In this document: piece by piece, positions 50,255-59,403 of the stretch | How positions within the stretch are numbered: position 1 is the stretch's first letter | Layout: every line of letters starts with the position of its first letter | DNA from: Halobacterium zhouii | Lineage (GTDB): Archaea > Halobacteriota > Halobacteria > Halobacteriales > Halobacteriaceae | Direction: 5' to 3' | Length of the DNA: 64,000 nt | NCBI RefSeq assembly: GCF_021249405.1 | Contig: NZ_CP089593.1 | Location: forward strand, 744,001-808,000 | Program-made: the position numbers and the translations under genes | The notes under the pieces: generated by a model | Told to the model about the DNA's origin: nothing | What the model saw: only the letters and a program-made list of their open reading frames with translations | Database searches by the model: none

Positions 50255-51952
50255 ATGGTCTCTGCGTCTACTGTCTCCGCGTCCGACGCCGGCACGTCGC
50301 GACGCCGTCGCGTCGCCATCGCCGTGGTCGCTGCCACGCTGGTCGCGCTCGTCCTCCGATTCGTCGCGCTGGGCGACCGCGTCTTCCACTGGGACGAGGC
50401 GCGCGTCGGCTACTGGATCTTGCGCTACCAGGCCACGGGCGAGTGGCACTACCGCGCCATCGTCCACGGCCCCTTCCTCTTCCACGTCAACGAACTCCTG
50501 TTCGGCGTGTTCGGCGCCTCCGACGCCATCGCGCGCTACGCCGTCGCGCTCGTCGGCGGCCTCCTGCCGCTGGCCGCGTGGCTGTTCCGGACCCGCCTCG
50601 ACGACGTCGAGGTGGCCGCGCTCGCGGTCTTCCTCGCGCTCAACCCCGTGCTCGTCTACTACTCCCGATTCATGCGCAACGACGTGCTCGTCGGTGCGTT
50701 CGCGCTGTTCGCTGTCGGGTTCGCGGTGCACGCCATCGACACGGGGCGCGGTGGCTACCTGGTCGCGGCGGGCGCGGCGCTGGGCCTCGCATTCACCGCG
50801 AAGGAGAACGCGCTCGTCTACGCCGGCATCTTCGTCGGGGCGGGCGCGCTCCTCCTCGACGGCCGCCTGTTCACTGCCCGCGCCCGCGGTGAGTCGTGGG
50901 CGTCGGTCGCGGGCGACCGCGTCCAGTGGGCCGGCAGAGAAGTGGGCGCGTGGTGGCGCGCTATCGCGGGCGGTGTGCTCGCGTTCGCGCTCGTCGTGGT
51001 CGTCTTCTACGCGCCCCGCCCCGAACTCTACCGGATGTTCGGCGACCCGTCGCTCGCACCCGCGGTGCTCGGTGACGCGACGTTGGGCGCGTGGAGCGAG
51101 TTCTGGGGGACCTGGGGACTCGACAGCAGCGTCTCCCGGAAGCAGAGCTACATCGAGTACCTGATGGCGGCGCTGAAGACGCTCGGTGCGGTCTCACTGG
51201 TCGTCACCGTGGCCGGCGCCGTCGGCTTCCTCGCGGACCGTTACCTGGCCGACGACCCCCGTGACCTCGTCCAGTTCGCTGGGTACTGGGCGCTCGCCAG
51301 TGTCGTGCTCTACCCCATCATCACGGACATTCCGGGCCACTGGTCGGTGGTGCACGCGGTCGTTCCACTCACGATTCCGGCCGCTGTCGGCGTCCGCCTC
51401 GTCGTCGACCGCGGCCGTTCGTCGTTCGCGTCGGGGGACCGCGTCGGTGCCACACTCGCCGTGGTCGTGTTGCTCGCGGCGGGCGCGCAGGCCGCCGTCG
51501 TGACCGCTGAAACCTCCTACACGATGCCACAGGACGAGGACAACGCGCTCGTCCAGCACGGCCAACCGGGCAGCCAGATGGGTGAGACGCTCGCGACCGT
51601 TCGGTCGGTCGCGCGGGCGAACGAGGGCACCGACGTGTTCTTCTACGGGTCGCATTTCAACATCCGGAACGAGTCGGTCGCGGCGTACCCACATCAGGGC
51701 ATTCCCCAGCACTGGTTCTGGCGGTTGCCGCTGAACTGGTATCTGGAGCGCGCCAGCGCGGAGACCGATTCGGCGGCCACGCGCCGGGAACTCGCGGGGG
51801 TCGACGCTCCCGTCGTCATCACCAGGGCGAAACACTACCGGACGGTCGAGCCCACCCTCGATGGGTACGAGAGCTGGACGTACGAGCTCACGAGTTCGAA
51901 CACCGTCATCGTCGTCTTCGTCGACCGGAGCGCGCAAGGGTATACAGGATAG
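50255..51952 (+). CDS. Flippase-associated membrane protein Agl23 (TIGR03663 type)
   Basis: A 565-residue polytopic membrane protein with the GT-C-like first loop FHWDEARVGYWILRYQATGE, many hydrophobic helices and a large extracellular C-terminal part after about residue 420. It matches the TIGR03663/Agl23 family, linked to dolichol-phosphate-sugar translocation in archaeal N-glycosylation. It would help place sugars on surface proteins such as those encoded in this window. The ATG at 50255 is chosen because upstream codons look non-coding. Confidence 0.8.
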   Translation: MVSASTVSASDAGTSRRRRVAIAVVAATLVALVLRFVALGDRVFHWDEARVGYWILRYQATGEWHYRAIVHGPFLFHVNELLFGVFGASDAIARYAVALVGGLLPLAAWLFRTRLDDVEVAALAVFLALNPVLVYYSRFMRNDVLVGAFALFAVGFAVHAIDTGRGGYLVAAGAALGLAFTAKENALVYAGIFVGAGALLLDGRLFTARARGESWASVAGDRVQWAGREVGAWWRAIAGGVLAFALVVVVFYAPRPELYRMFGDPSLAPAVLGDATLGAWSEFWGTWGLDSSVSRKQSYIEYLMAALKTLGAVSLVVTVAGAVGFLADRYLADDPRDLVQFAGYWALASVVLYPIITDIPGHWSVVHAVVPLTIPAAVGVRLVVDRGRSSFASGDRVGATLAVVVLLAAGAQAAVVTAETSYTMPQDEDNALVQHGQPGSQMGETLATVRSVARANEGTDVFFYGSHFNIRNESVAAYPHQGIPQHWFWRLPLNWYLERASAETDSAATRRELAGVDAPVVITRAKHYRTVEPTLDGYESWTYELTSSNTVIVVFVDRSAQGYTG

Positions 51953-52012
51953 TGGGCATTCGATGGCGGCGTTCGGCAATTCTTATGCAGGAGTAGGCGT
52001 AACGTCGGGGTG

Positions 52013-53227
52013 ATGACGGTGCCAGTTCCGGGCGCGACCCTTGGCGTCGTGGGCGGCGGCCAACTCGGGCGCATGCTCGCGGAGGCCGCGAGTCCGCTCG
52101 GCGCGGAGGTGCACGTGCTCGACCCGACGCCGGACTGCCCTGCCGCTCCGCCCGCGGCCGACCAGGTCACGGCCGACTTCGACGACGAGACCGGTCTCCG
52201 GGACCTCGCCGCGGACGTCGACGCGCTCACCTTCGAAATCGAACTCGCGGACCCCGACGTCCTCGAACGCGTCGCGAGCGACGCCGGCGTGCCGGTCCAC
52301 CCGTCGCCCGGCACGCTGCGCACCATCCAGGACAAACTCGTCCAGAACCGCGCGCTCGCCGACGCCGGCGTTCCAGTAGCGCCGTTCCGCGCGGTCGACA
52401 CCGCCGAGGACCTCGCCGCCGCGTTCGACGAACTCGGCTCGCCACTCATGCTGAAGGCCCGTACAGGCGGCTACGACGGCCGCGGGAACGCGCCCGTCGA
52501 CTCCGTCGGTGACGCCCGCGAGACCTTCGACGGCCTCGACGGCCTCGTCGCCGAGGAACTCGTCGACTTCGAGCGCGAACTCTCGGTCATCGGCGCTCGC
52601 GGCGACGGCGAGACGGCGACGTACCCGGTCGCGGAGAACGTCCACGAGGACGAGATCCTGCGCGAATCCGTCGTGCCCGCGAGAACCTCGGACGCTGTCC
52701 ACGAGCGAGCGGACGAGGTCGCCCGCGACGTCCTCGGCGTCCTCGATGGCCGAGGCGTGTTCGGCATCGAGCTGTTCGAGCGCGCGTCGCGTAGCGACGC
52801 GGAATCTGCGAGCGGTGGAAACCGCGAGCGCGCGGATGCCCAAATTCTCGTCAACGAGATCGCTCCCCGACCGCACAACTCCGGACACTACACCATCGAG
52901 GGGTGTCACATCTCGCAGTTCGAGCAACACGTCCGGGGCGTTCTCGGACTGCCACTCGGCGAAATTTTGCTACGAGCGCCAACTGCCATGGCGAACCTGC
53001 TGGGCGACGACCGACCGTCCCGGCCCGCCGAACTCGAGGGGGTTCCCGGCGCGCTCGCCGAACCCGGCGTTGCGTTCCACTGGTACGGCAAACGGGAGGT
53101 CCGCCCGCTCCGAAAGATGGGACACGTTACTGCTGTCGCCCCGGACACGCGGGGCGTCGACGGAACGGACCGTGACGCGCTCCTCGACTGTGCCCGGAGT
53201 GCGCGCGACGAACTCGCCTTCGAATGA
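52013..53227 (+). CDS. purK: N5-carboxyaminoimidazole ribonucleotide synthase
   Basis: A 404-residue ATP-grasp enzyme. GVVGGGQLGRMLAEAA begins the pre-ATP-grasp domain, LMLKARTGGYDGRGN is the ATP loop, and EIAPRPHNSGHYTIEGC carries conserved metal- and substrate-binding residues. It converts AIR, bicarbonate and ATP to N5-CAIR in purine synthesis. A TATA-like CTTATGC lies about 27-31 bases before the ATG at 52013, consistent with a leaderless start; a GTG three bases earlier is less likely. purE follows after 13 bases. Confidence 0.92.
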   Translation: MTVPVPGATLGVVGGGQLGRMLAEAASPLGAEVHVLDPTPDCPAAPPAADQVTADFDDETGLRDLAADVDALTFEIELADPDVLERVASDAGVPVHPSPGTLRTIQDKLVQNRALADAGVPVAPFRAVDTAEDLAAAFDELGSPLMLKARTGGYDGRGNAPVDSVGDARETFDGLDGLVAEELVDFERELSVIGARGDGETATYPVAENVHEDEILRESVVPARTSDAVHERADEVARDVLGVLDGRGVFGIELFERASRSDAESASGGNRERADAQILVNEIAPRPHNSGHYTIEGCHISQFEQHVRGVLGLPLGEILLRAPTAMANLLGDDRPSRPAELEGVPGALAEPGVAFHWYGKREVRPLRKMGHVTAVAPDTRGVDGTDRDALLDCARSARDELAFE

Positions 53228-53240
53228 CGAACCCGCAACC

Positions 53241-53870
53241 ATGACCACAGTCACCGACCTCGTCGACCTGTTCGAAGCAGAAGCAGAGCGCGACCGCCCC
53301 AGCAAGGAGACGCCCGACGTTGGCGTCATCATGGGCAGCGACTCGGACCTCGACGTGATGATGGGGACCGAGGACGACCCCGGCGCGCACCACGCGCTTA
53401 CGGACCTCGGATTCGCGGAAGTCACGGACTACGACGACGCCCCGGCGGACTACTCCTTCGAGACGTGGGTGGTGTCCGCGCACCGGACGCCCCAGTTGCT
53501 GTACGCGTACGCCGAGACCGCACCCGAACGTGGCGTCGACGTGATTATCGCTGGTGCTGGCGGGAAATCGGCGGACCTCCCGAACATGACGGCCTCCATC
53601 GCGTACCCGACTCCCGTCGTCGGCGTCCCCGTCCAGGAGAAGTCCGTCGACTCTGTCATCGGGATGCCCACGGGCGCACCGCTCACCGCCGTCGACGCCG
53701 GCAAATCGTACAACGCGGCGCTCTCCGCGGTGCAGATGCTCGCCACCGACGACGCGGAACTCCGCGAGCGCCTCCACGACCTCCACGAGGAACGACGGGG
53801 CGGCGTCGCGGACGTCTCTCTCGGACTCCACGAGCAGGGAACGGAACAGTTCCGCGAGAACGGGGAGTGA
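53241..53870 (+). CDS. purE: N5-carboxyaminoimidazole ribonucleotide mutase
   Basis: A 209-residue enzyme with PDVGVIMGSDSDLDVMMGTE, AHRTPQLLYAYAET and IIAGAGGKSADLPNM, the substrate loops of PurE, with the catalytic histidine in the AHRTP segment. It rearranges N5-CAIR to CAIR. It is longer than most bacterial PurE because of an N-terminal helix (MTTVTDLVDLFEAEAER) and an acidic insert after the first loop. It is encoded directly after purK and surely co-transcribed. Confidence 0.92.
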   Translation: MTTVTDLVDLFEAEAERDRPSKETPDVGVIMGSDSDLDVMMGTEDDPGAHHALTDLGFAEVTDYDDAPADYSFETWVVSAHRTPQLLYAYAETAPERGVDVIIAGAGGKSADLPNMTASIAYPTPVVGVPVQEKSVDSVIGMPTGAPLTAVDAGKSYNAALSAVQMLATDDAELRERLHDLHEERRGGVADVSLGLHEQGTEQFRENGE

Positions 53871-53872
53871 CC

Positions 53873-53956
53873 GACGACGCGTCCGGCCAACCGTGTGAGT
53901 GACGACGCGTTCAGCCGACTGAGTTACTGACGACACGTCCACTTGGCCGAACGACG
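53873..53956. repeat. Degenerate tandem repeat, 3 x 28 bp
   Basis: Units start at 53873, 53901 and 53929 with GACGACGCGT, GACGACGCGT and GACGACACGT. The array begins 2 bases after the purE stop. The 309 bases from here to nuoA hold no other recognised feature except the promoter. Confidence 0.7.
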
Positions 53957-54118
53957 AGTCGCGTCCGCCGGCCGAAGTGACAGATAACACGCCTGTCTGT
54001 CCGAAATTTCAGCGACGGTAGCGGTGTCTCGGGTCCCGACTGCACTCGACTACCAGTCGAGACCCGGAACGCGAATGACGCCCTCAAAACGGGGATTTCG
54101 GCCGTCTCCGCGCGTGCG

Positions 54119-54179
54119 CGCATAAATCAACGCTTATGGGCGTGGGGTTCAAACCTCCGCACGTTACGGAGATAATCCT
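54119..54179 (+). promoter_or_regulatory. nuoA: Probable nuo operon promoter and ribosome binding site
   Basis: Two A+T-rich TATA-like stretches, CATAAATC at 54121 and CTTATGG at 54133, precede nuoA by 45-60 bases. GGAG at 54168-54171 sits 8 bases before the ATG at 54180, so this transcript probably has a leader with a Shine-Dalgarno site. Confidence 0.45.
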
Positions 54180-54587
54180 ATGAATTCATGGATCGCCATC
54201 GGTATGCTGGCGCTGGTGGGCGTCCTCATCCCCGTCGGGATGATGGCCGTCTCGGCGCTTATCCGTCCCAGCGTACCGGAACAAGGGAAGCGAGCCACTT
54301 ACGAAAGTGGTGAGATTCCGACGGGGGACGCGCGCATCCGGTTCAACATCCAGTACTACATGGTTGCGCTGCTGTTTCTCGTCTTCGACATCGAGACCGT
54401 TCTCATCTTCCCGTGGACCGTCATCTACACTGACGCCGTCGAATCCGCCGGCCTGATGGCAGCGCTCGCGCCGATGCTCGTCTTCATTGGCGTGCTCGTC
54501 GTCGGCCTCGCGTGGGCGTGGCGCAATGGCGCCGTCCGGTGGGTGCGCAATCCGCGGCACGAACGGAGGAATCCACATGAGCAGTGA
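54180..54587 (+). CDS. nuoA: NADH-quinone oxidoreductase subunit A
   Basis: A 135-residue membrane subunit with three helices and the family segment KRATYESGEIPTGDARIRFN followed by QYYMVALLFLVFDIETVLIF. It is part of the junction between the peripheral and membrane arms of complex I. The first gene of the operon, it overlaps nuoB by 11 bases. The C-terminal tail is basic and Arg-rich. Confidence 0.93.
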   Translation: MNSWIAIGMLALVGVLIPVGMMAVSALIRPSVPEQGKRATYESGEIPTGDARIRFNIQYYMVALLFLVFDIETVLIFPWTVIYTDAVESAGLMAALAPMLVFIGVLVVGLAWAWRNGAVRWVRNPRHERRNPHEQ

Positions 54588-55284
54588 CAAGCCCCGCGAC
54601 ACGATACTCGAGAGCAGCGACCCGCTTACGGCCACCCGCGACGCCCGAATGGGAGACGGCGTCGACAACCGGTTCAACTCCAAACTTCGGGAGGCGTTCG
54701 GCTCCACGCCGTTCATCCTCACGAAGTTCGACAAGTTCATGAACTGGGTTCGGGGGTCGAGCATGTTCATGCTGCAGTTCGGTATCGCGTGCTGCAGCAT
54801 CGAAATGATGCACACGTACGCGGTGAAACACGACCTCGACCGATTCGGATCCGGCGTTCCGCGCGCCTCGCCGCGGCAGGCGGACGTGATGATCGTTCCC
54901 GGGACGATCGTCTCGAAGTTCGCGCCGCGCATGAAACGCGTCTACGACCAGATGCCCGAACCGAAGTTCGTCGTCGGCATGGGCAACTGCACCGCCTCCG
55001 GCGGTCCCTTTCAGGAAGGATACAACGTCGTGAAGGGCGCCGAGGAGGTCATCCCCGTGGACATCCACATCCCGGGATGCCCACCGCGACCCGAGGCCCT
55101 CGTCTACGGCGTCGTGAAACTCCAGGAACGCATCGCCAACGGCGAATCTTCGCCGGTGACGGTCAAGCCCTACGAACTCGAGGAGTTCGGCGACCTCGAC
55201 CGCGACGAGATCGTCGACAAACTCGCAGGCGAGATCGAGGACGACTCCCTGGTCATGCGATACAACTGGGCTGATTCGCCATGA
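54577..55284 (+). CDS. nuoB: NADH-quinone oxidoreductase subunit B
   Basis: A 235-residue subunit that holds cluster N2. The cysteine ligands are visible in FGIACCSIEMM, VGMGNCTASGG and IPGCPPRPEALVYG. A GGAGGA sequence 8-13 bases before the ATG at 54577 is a good ribosome binding site and settles that start, inside the end of nuoA. It passes electrons to quinone next to NuoD and NuoH. The stop overlaps nuoCD by 4 bases. Confidence 0.94.
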   Translation: MSSDKPRDTILESSDPLTATRDARMGDGVDNRFNSKLREAFGSTPFILTKFDKFMNWVRGSSMFMLQFGIACCSIEMMHTYAVKHDLDRFGSGVPRASPRQADVMIVPGTIVSKFAPRMKRVYDQMPEPKFVVGMGNCTASGGPFQEGYNVVKGAEEVIPVDIHIPGCPPRPEALVYGVVKLQERIANGESSPVTVKPYELEEFGDLDRDEIVDKLAGEIEDDSLVMRYNWADSP

Positions 55285-56948
55285 GTTCGCAGCGAGAACG
55301 CGACGCGGTGCCGGCGACCCAGGACCTCGACGGCGAGGACATAGAGACGCTCCTCGGCGACGACGTCGTCGCACGCGACGACCACATGAACGCGCCCGGA
55401 TTCGTCGTCCGCGCAGACGCCGTCCAGGACGTTCTCTCGACGCTGAAAGACGAAGCGGGCTACGACCACCTCTCGTGTGTCACCGCCGAGGAACGCGAGG
55501 ACCGCTTCGAGAGCATCTACCACCTGAAGAAGTTCGACGACCCGACCGACGAGGTCAGCGTCGTCGTGCCGACCTCCCGCTCGGACCCGGTCAGCGAGAG
55601 CGCTGAACCCGTGTTCCGGGGCGCCGACTGGCACGAGCGAGAGGCCTACGACCTCGTCGGCGTTAACTACGAGGGACACCCGGACCTCCGGCGCATCCTG
55701 CTGCCCGAGACCTGGCAGGGCCACCCGCTCGGACTCGACTACAACCAGAACAAGCCACAGATCGTCGAGTTCGACGAACACGCCAACCCCCTGGAGGGCC
55801 ACGAGCGCGGGGACGGTGACTCGGACACGATGTTCCTCAACATCGGTCCCCACCACCCCGCGACCCACGGCGTCCTCCACATCGAGACCGTCCTCGACGG
55901 TGAGCAGGTCGCCGACGTCGAACCCGACATCGGCTACCTCCACCGCTGCGAGGAGCAGATGGCACAGAAGGGCACGTACCGCTACCAGATCATGCCCTAC
56001 CCGGACCGGTGGGACTACTCGTCCGCCGGCCTCCTGAACGAGTGGGCGTACGCGCGCGCTGCAGAGGACCTCGCGGACATCGAGGTCCCGGAGTACGCGC
56101 AGGTCATCCGTACGATGGGCGCGGAACTGTGTCGCATCGCCGCGCACATGCTCGCGCTCGGGACGTTCTGTCTCGACATCTACGGTGACTTCACGGCGAT
56201 CTTCATGTACGCGATGCGCGACCGGGAGATCGTCCAGAACATCCTCGAGGACCTCACCGGTCAGCGCATGATGTTCAACTACTTCCGCCTCGGCGGGGTC
56301 GTCTGGGACATCCCGGAACCCCGCGAGGAGTTCTTCGAGAAGACCCGGGACTTCCTCGACGACCTCCCGGAGGCCCTCGACGAATACCACGACCTCATCA
56401 CGGGCAACGAGATCTTCCAGTCGCGCTGTGTCGACACGGGCGCCATCGACGCCGAGACCGTGAAGGACTACGGCGTCACCGGCCCGGTCGCTCGCGCCTC
56501 CGGCGTCGACTACGACCTGCGCCGCGACGACCCCTACGGCTACTACGACGAACTCGACTGGGACGTCATCACCGACGACGGCGGCGACAACTACTCGCGG
56601 CTCCTCGTTCGCATGCGCGAGGTCGAGCAGTCCGCGCGCATCATCGAGCAGTGCATCGACCTGCTCGAGGACTGGCCGGAGGACGAGCGGAACATCCAGT
56701 CGAACGTCCCGCGAACCCTCAAGCCCGACGAGGGCGCAGAGACGTATCGCTCCGTGGAGGGCGCGAAGGGCGAACTCGGCATCTACATTCGCTCGGACGG
56801 CACGGACAAGCCCGGACGCTTCAAGATCCGGAGTCCGTGCTTCTCGAACCTGTCGGCGCTCCACGAGATGTCCAATGGCGAGTACGTCCCGGACCTCATC
56901 GCCACACTGGGCAGCCTCGACGTGATCCTCGGGGAGGTGGACCGATAG
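55281..56948 (+). CDS. nuoCD: Fused NADH-quinone oxidoreductase subunits C and D
   Basis: A 555-residue fusion. The NuoC part (about 25-165) includes ADWHEREAYDLVGVNYEGHP; after an acidic linker the NuoD part begins at TMFLNIGPHHPATHGVLHIE and includes GYLHRCEEQMAQKGTYRYQI and the C-terminal SPCFSNLSALHEM. NuoD lines the quinone pocket; the nickel-hydrogenase cysteines are lost, as usual. It starts in an ATGA overlap with nuoB and is followed directly by nuoH. Confidence 0.93.
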   Translation: MSSQRERDAVPATQDLDGEDIETLLGDDVVARDDHMNAPGFVVRADAVQDVLSTLKDEAGYDHLSCVTAEEREDRFESIYHLKKFDDPTDEVSVVVPTSRSDPVSESAEPVFRGADWHEREAYDLVGVNYEGHPDLRRILLPETWQGHPLGLDYNQNKPQIVEFDEHANPLEGHERGDGDSDTMFLNIGPHHPATHGVLHIETVLDGEQVADVEPDIGYLHRCEEQMAQKGTYRYQIMPYPDRWDYSSAGLLNEWAYARAAEDLADIEVPEYAQVIRTMGAELCRIAAHMLALGTFCLDIYGDFTAIFMYAMRDREIVQNILEDLTGQRMMFNYFRLGGVVWDIPEPREEFFEKTRDFLDDLPEALDEYHDLITGNEIFQSRCVDTGAIDAETVKDYGVTGPVARASGVDYDLRRDDPYGYYDELDWDVITDDGGDNYSRLLVRMREVEQSARIIEQCIDLLEDWPEDERNIQSNVPRTLKPDEGAETYRSVEGAKGELGIYIRSDGTDKPGRFKIRSPCFSNLSALHEMSNGEYVPDLIATLGSLDVILGEVDR

Positions 56949-58004
56949 ATGGCGACGCCGACACCGCTCCCCGACACCATCGCGCGAATGCTCGGCATCG
57001 GCGGGTTCCTCGGGGAACTCGTCTCGATGTTCCTCGCGGCGTTCCTCATTGGGAACATCATGCTGGCGATGACGGGCGTCGCGGGGCCGTGGGCGAAACG
57101 GAAGATCACCGCCGCGTTCACCGACCGCATCGCGGTCAACCGCGTCGGTCCGTTCGGCCTGCTCATCATCGTCGCGGACGCGGTGCGCCTGCTCTCGAAG
57201 GAACTCATCATTCCGGAGAAGGCGGACCGCCCCGCGTTCGACCTGGCACCGATCGTTCTGGCGTCGTCCGCGATGCTCGGCTTCGCCGTCATACCGATGG
57301 GGAGCGGCATCCAGCTCGCGGACCCCGAGACCGGCCTCGTGTTCGTGTTCGCCATCGCGTCCATCGCCAGCATCGGGCTGCTGATGGGCGGGTACGCGTC
57401 GAACAACAAGTTTAGCCTGCTCGGCGGCCTGCGCGCCGTCGCACAGAACATCGCGTACGAGATCCCGCTCGTCGTCACTGCGGCGTCCGTGGTGCTGTTC
57501 ACGGGCACGCTCCAGTTGAGCGAGATTGTCGCCGTCCAGCAGAACACGACGCTGCTCACCGTCGCCGGACTCCGGATTCCGGCGTGGTTCGCGTTCGTCA
57601 ACCCGTTCGCGTTCGTGCTGTTCGTCGTGGCGAACCTGGCGGAGATCGGCCGCAACCCGTTCGACACGCCGGAGGCGCCGACCGAAATCGTCGCGGGATA
57701 CCAGACGGAGTACTCCAGTGTCTACTTCGTCCTGTTCTACCTCGGCGAGTTCCTCCACATCTTCCTCGGTGGCGCCATCATCGCGACGCTGTTCCTCGGC
57801 GGCCCCGGCGGACCGTTCCTGCCCGGGTTCGTCTGGTTCGTCATCAAGATCTGGGCGGTGTTCCTGTTCACGCAGTGGGCGCGCTCGGCGATTCCGCGCG
57901 TGCGCATCGACCAACTCATCGAGATCGGCTGGAAGGGCATGCTCGTGCTCTCCTTCGCGAATCTCATCCTCACCGCGGTTATCCTCGGGGTGACTGGCCT
58001 ATGA
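56949..58004 (+). CDS. nuoH: NADH-quinone oxidoreductase subunit H
   Basis: A 351-residue membrane subunit with about eight helices. The conserved loops are visible in VNRVGPFGLLIIVADAVRLL, EIGRNPFDTPEAPTEIVAGY and TEYSSVYFVLFYLGEFLHIF. It forms the quinone channel entrance with NuoB and NuoD. Its stop overlaps the nuoI start (ATGA). Confidence 0.94.
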   Translation: MATPTPLPDTIARMLGIGGFLGELVSMFLAAFLIGNIMLAMTGVAGPWAKRKITAAFTDRIAVNRVGPFGLLIIVADAVRLLSKELIIPEKADRPAFDLAPIVLASSAMLGFAVIPMGSGIQLADPETGLVFVFAIASIASIGLLMGGYASNNKFSLLGGLRAVAQNIAYEIPLVVTAASVVLFTGTLQLSEIVAVQQNTTLLTVAGLRIPAWFAFVNPFAFVLFVVANLAEIGRNPFDTPEAPTEIVAGYQTEYSSVYFVLFYLGEFLHIFLGGAIIATLFLGGPGGPFLPGFVWFVIKIWAVFLFTQWARSAIPRVRIDQLIEIGWKGMLVLSFANLILTAVILGVTGL

Positions 58005-58462
58005 TCGGACTACTCAAATCGATGGCAACGACGATGAAACACGCACTCGACGGCGAGACGTTCACCGTCGAGTACCCCGACGAAGCGCCCGAAGTGAGTC
58101 CGCGCTTCCGGGGCATTCACAAGTTCAGTCAGGAGCGCTGCATCTGGTGTCGCCAGTGTGAGAACGTCTGTCCGAACGACACCATCCAGATCGTGATGGA
58201 CGAGCAGCGAAACGGCGAGCAGTACAACCTCCACGTCGGTCAGTGCATCTACTGCCGGCTCTGCGAGGAGGTCTGTCCTGTCGACGCCATCCTGCTCACG
58301 CAGAACTTCGAGTTCACGGGGGACACGAAACACGACCTCGTGTTCAACAAAGAGCAGCTGAAGAACGTACCGTGGTACAACGACATCGACCCACTCGCGT
58401 CCCGCGAACCAGACCGCGGCGCGTGGATCAGCGAGGGCGAGGGTGAGGTCGACTATCAGTAA
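58001..58462 (+). CDS. nuoI: NADH-quinone oxidoreductase subunit I
   Basis: A 153-residue ferredoxin-like subunit with two 4Fe-4S motifs, CIWCRQCENVCP and CIYCRLCEEVCP, which bind clusters N6a and N6b. It links the electron input to NuoB. The ATG at 58001 overlaps the nuoH stop. Because NuoE, F and G are missing from the operon, the electron donor to these clusters is not NADH through the standard module. Confidence 0.94.
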   Translation: MIGLLKSMATTMKHALDGETFTVEYPDEAPEVSPRFRGIHKFSQERCIWCRQCENVCPNDTIQIVMDEQRNGEQYNLHVGQCIYCRLCEEVCPVDAILLTQNFEFTGDTKHDLVFNKEQLKNVPWYNDIDPLASREPDRGAWISEGEGEVDYQ

Positions 58463-58516
58463 CAGAGCGTCTCGAAACCTACAAAGGGCGCTCAATCAAT
58501 CCAATAGGTGACCAAT

Positions 58517-58771
58517 ATGCCATACGAGACCATCGCGTTCGCGCTGTTCGCACTCGTAACGATAGCGAGCAGTCTCGGTGTCGTCCTCGTGCGGGACGTG
58601 TGGCACTCGGCGCTGCTGCTCGGTGCAGCACTCCTCAGCGTGGCGATTCACTACGTCATGCTGCAGGCCGAGTTCCTCGCGGCCATGCAGATCCTTGTGT
58701 ACGTCGGCGGCGTGCTCGTGCTGATCACGTTCGCCGTCATGCTCACGTCCGAGCGGGGGGTCGCACAATGA
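58517..58771 (+). CDS. nuoJ1: NADH-quinone oxidoreductase subunit J, N-terminal half
   Basis: An 84-residue membrane protein corresponding to the first three helices of NuoJ: FALFALVTIASSLGVVLVRD, SALLLGAALLSVAIHYVML and MQILVYVGGVLVLITFAVML. The GTG at 58508 would add three residues; the ATG at 58517 is preferred. It overlaps the second nuoJ gene by 4 bases, so the subunit is made in two pieces. Confidence 0.88.
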   Translation: MPYETIAFALFALVTIASSLGVVLVRDVWHSALLLGAALLSVAIHYVMLQAEFLAAMQILVYVGGVLVLITFAVMLTSERGVAQ

Positions 58772-59100
58772 CGACCCGGCCGCGCTTCGCACGAGATACC
58801 AATCTACTGCCCGGCCTCGCGGCCGTTGCGCTGTTCGCCGTGATGGCGGTCGTCTTCGTCGGTGCGAACTTCGACCCGTCACAGGGCGGATTCCCCGACG
58901 AGTCCATCACTGCGGGCCTCGGGTACGTGCTGTTCGACCTCGGCGGCACGCAACTCGCCGCCGACACCGCTGGCTTCCTCGCCGCGTTCGAGATCATCGA
59001 CGTGGTGCTGGTCGCAGCGCTCGTCGTCGGCGTGATGCTCGCGCGCCGCGAGGACGAAAGCGAGAGCGGCAGGCCGCTGTCCGGGAGGGGTGACGACTGA
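58768..59100 (+). CDS. nuoJ2: NADH-quinone oxidoreductase subunit J, C-terminal half
   Basis: A 110-residue membrane protein giving the remaining NuoJ helices ([20 protein letters not shown] and [20 protein letters not shown]) around a periplasmic loop. It overlaps nuoJ1 by 4 bases and nuoK by 1 base. Split nuoJ is normal in haloarchaea, so this is not a frameshift. Confidence 0.85.
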   Translation: MTTRPRFARDTNLLPGLAAVALFAVMAVVFVGANFDPSQGGFPDESITAGLGYVLFDLGGTQLAADTAGFLAAFEIIDVVLVAALVVGVMLARREDESESGRPLSGRGDD

Positions 59101-59402
59101 TGGTGCCCATGGAGTACTACCTGGTGCTGTCGGCCGCCATCTTCTGCATCGGCGTGTTCGGCGTGCTGACTCGCCGGAACGCGCTGCTGTTCCTGATGTC
59201 GGTCGAACTCATGCTGAACGCCGCGAACATAAACCTCGTGGCGTTCTCGTGGTACCACAGCAATCTCTCCGGGCAGGCGTTCAGCCTGTTCACGATGGCG
59301 CTCGCCGCTGCGGAGGTCGCCATCGGTATCGGCATCATTCTCGTGCTGTACCGAAACTTCGACGGCGTGGACGTGACGAACGCCACGACGATGAGGTGGT
59401 AA
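59100..59402 (+). CDS. nuoK: NADH-quinone oxidoreductase subunit K
   Basis: A 100-residue subunit with three helices. The conserved glutamates lie in [17 protein letters not shown] and [13 protein letters not shown], part of the proton path. MVPMEYYLV is the first start; an internal Met four codons on is possible. Confidence 0.92.
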   Translation: MVPMEYYLVLSAAIFCIGVFGVLTRRNALLFLMSVELMLNAANINLVAFSWYHSNLSGQAFSLFTMALAAAEVAIGIGIILVLYRNFDGVDVTNATTMRW

Positions 59403-59403
59403 C

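Noticed and set aside
55170..57914. A 914-codon minus-strand frame opposite nuoCD and nuoH
   Set aside because: Same antisense effect; no recognisable motifs, and nuoCD and nuoH are unmistakable.
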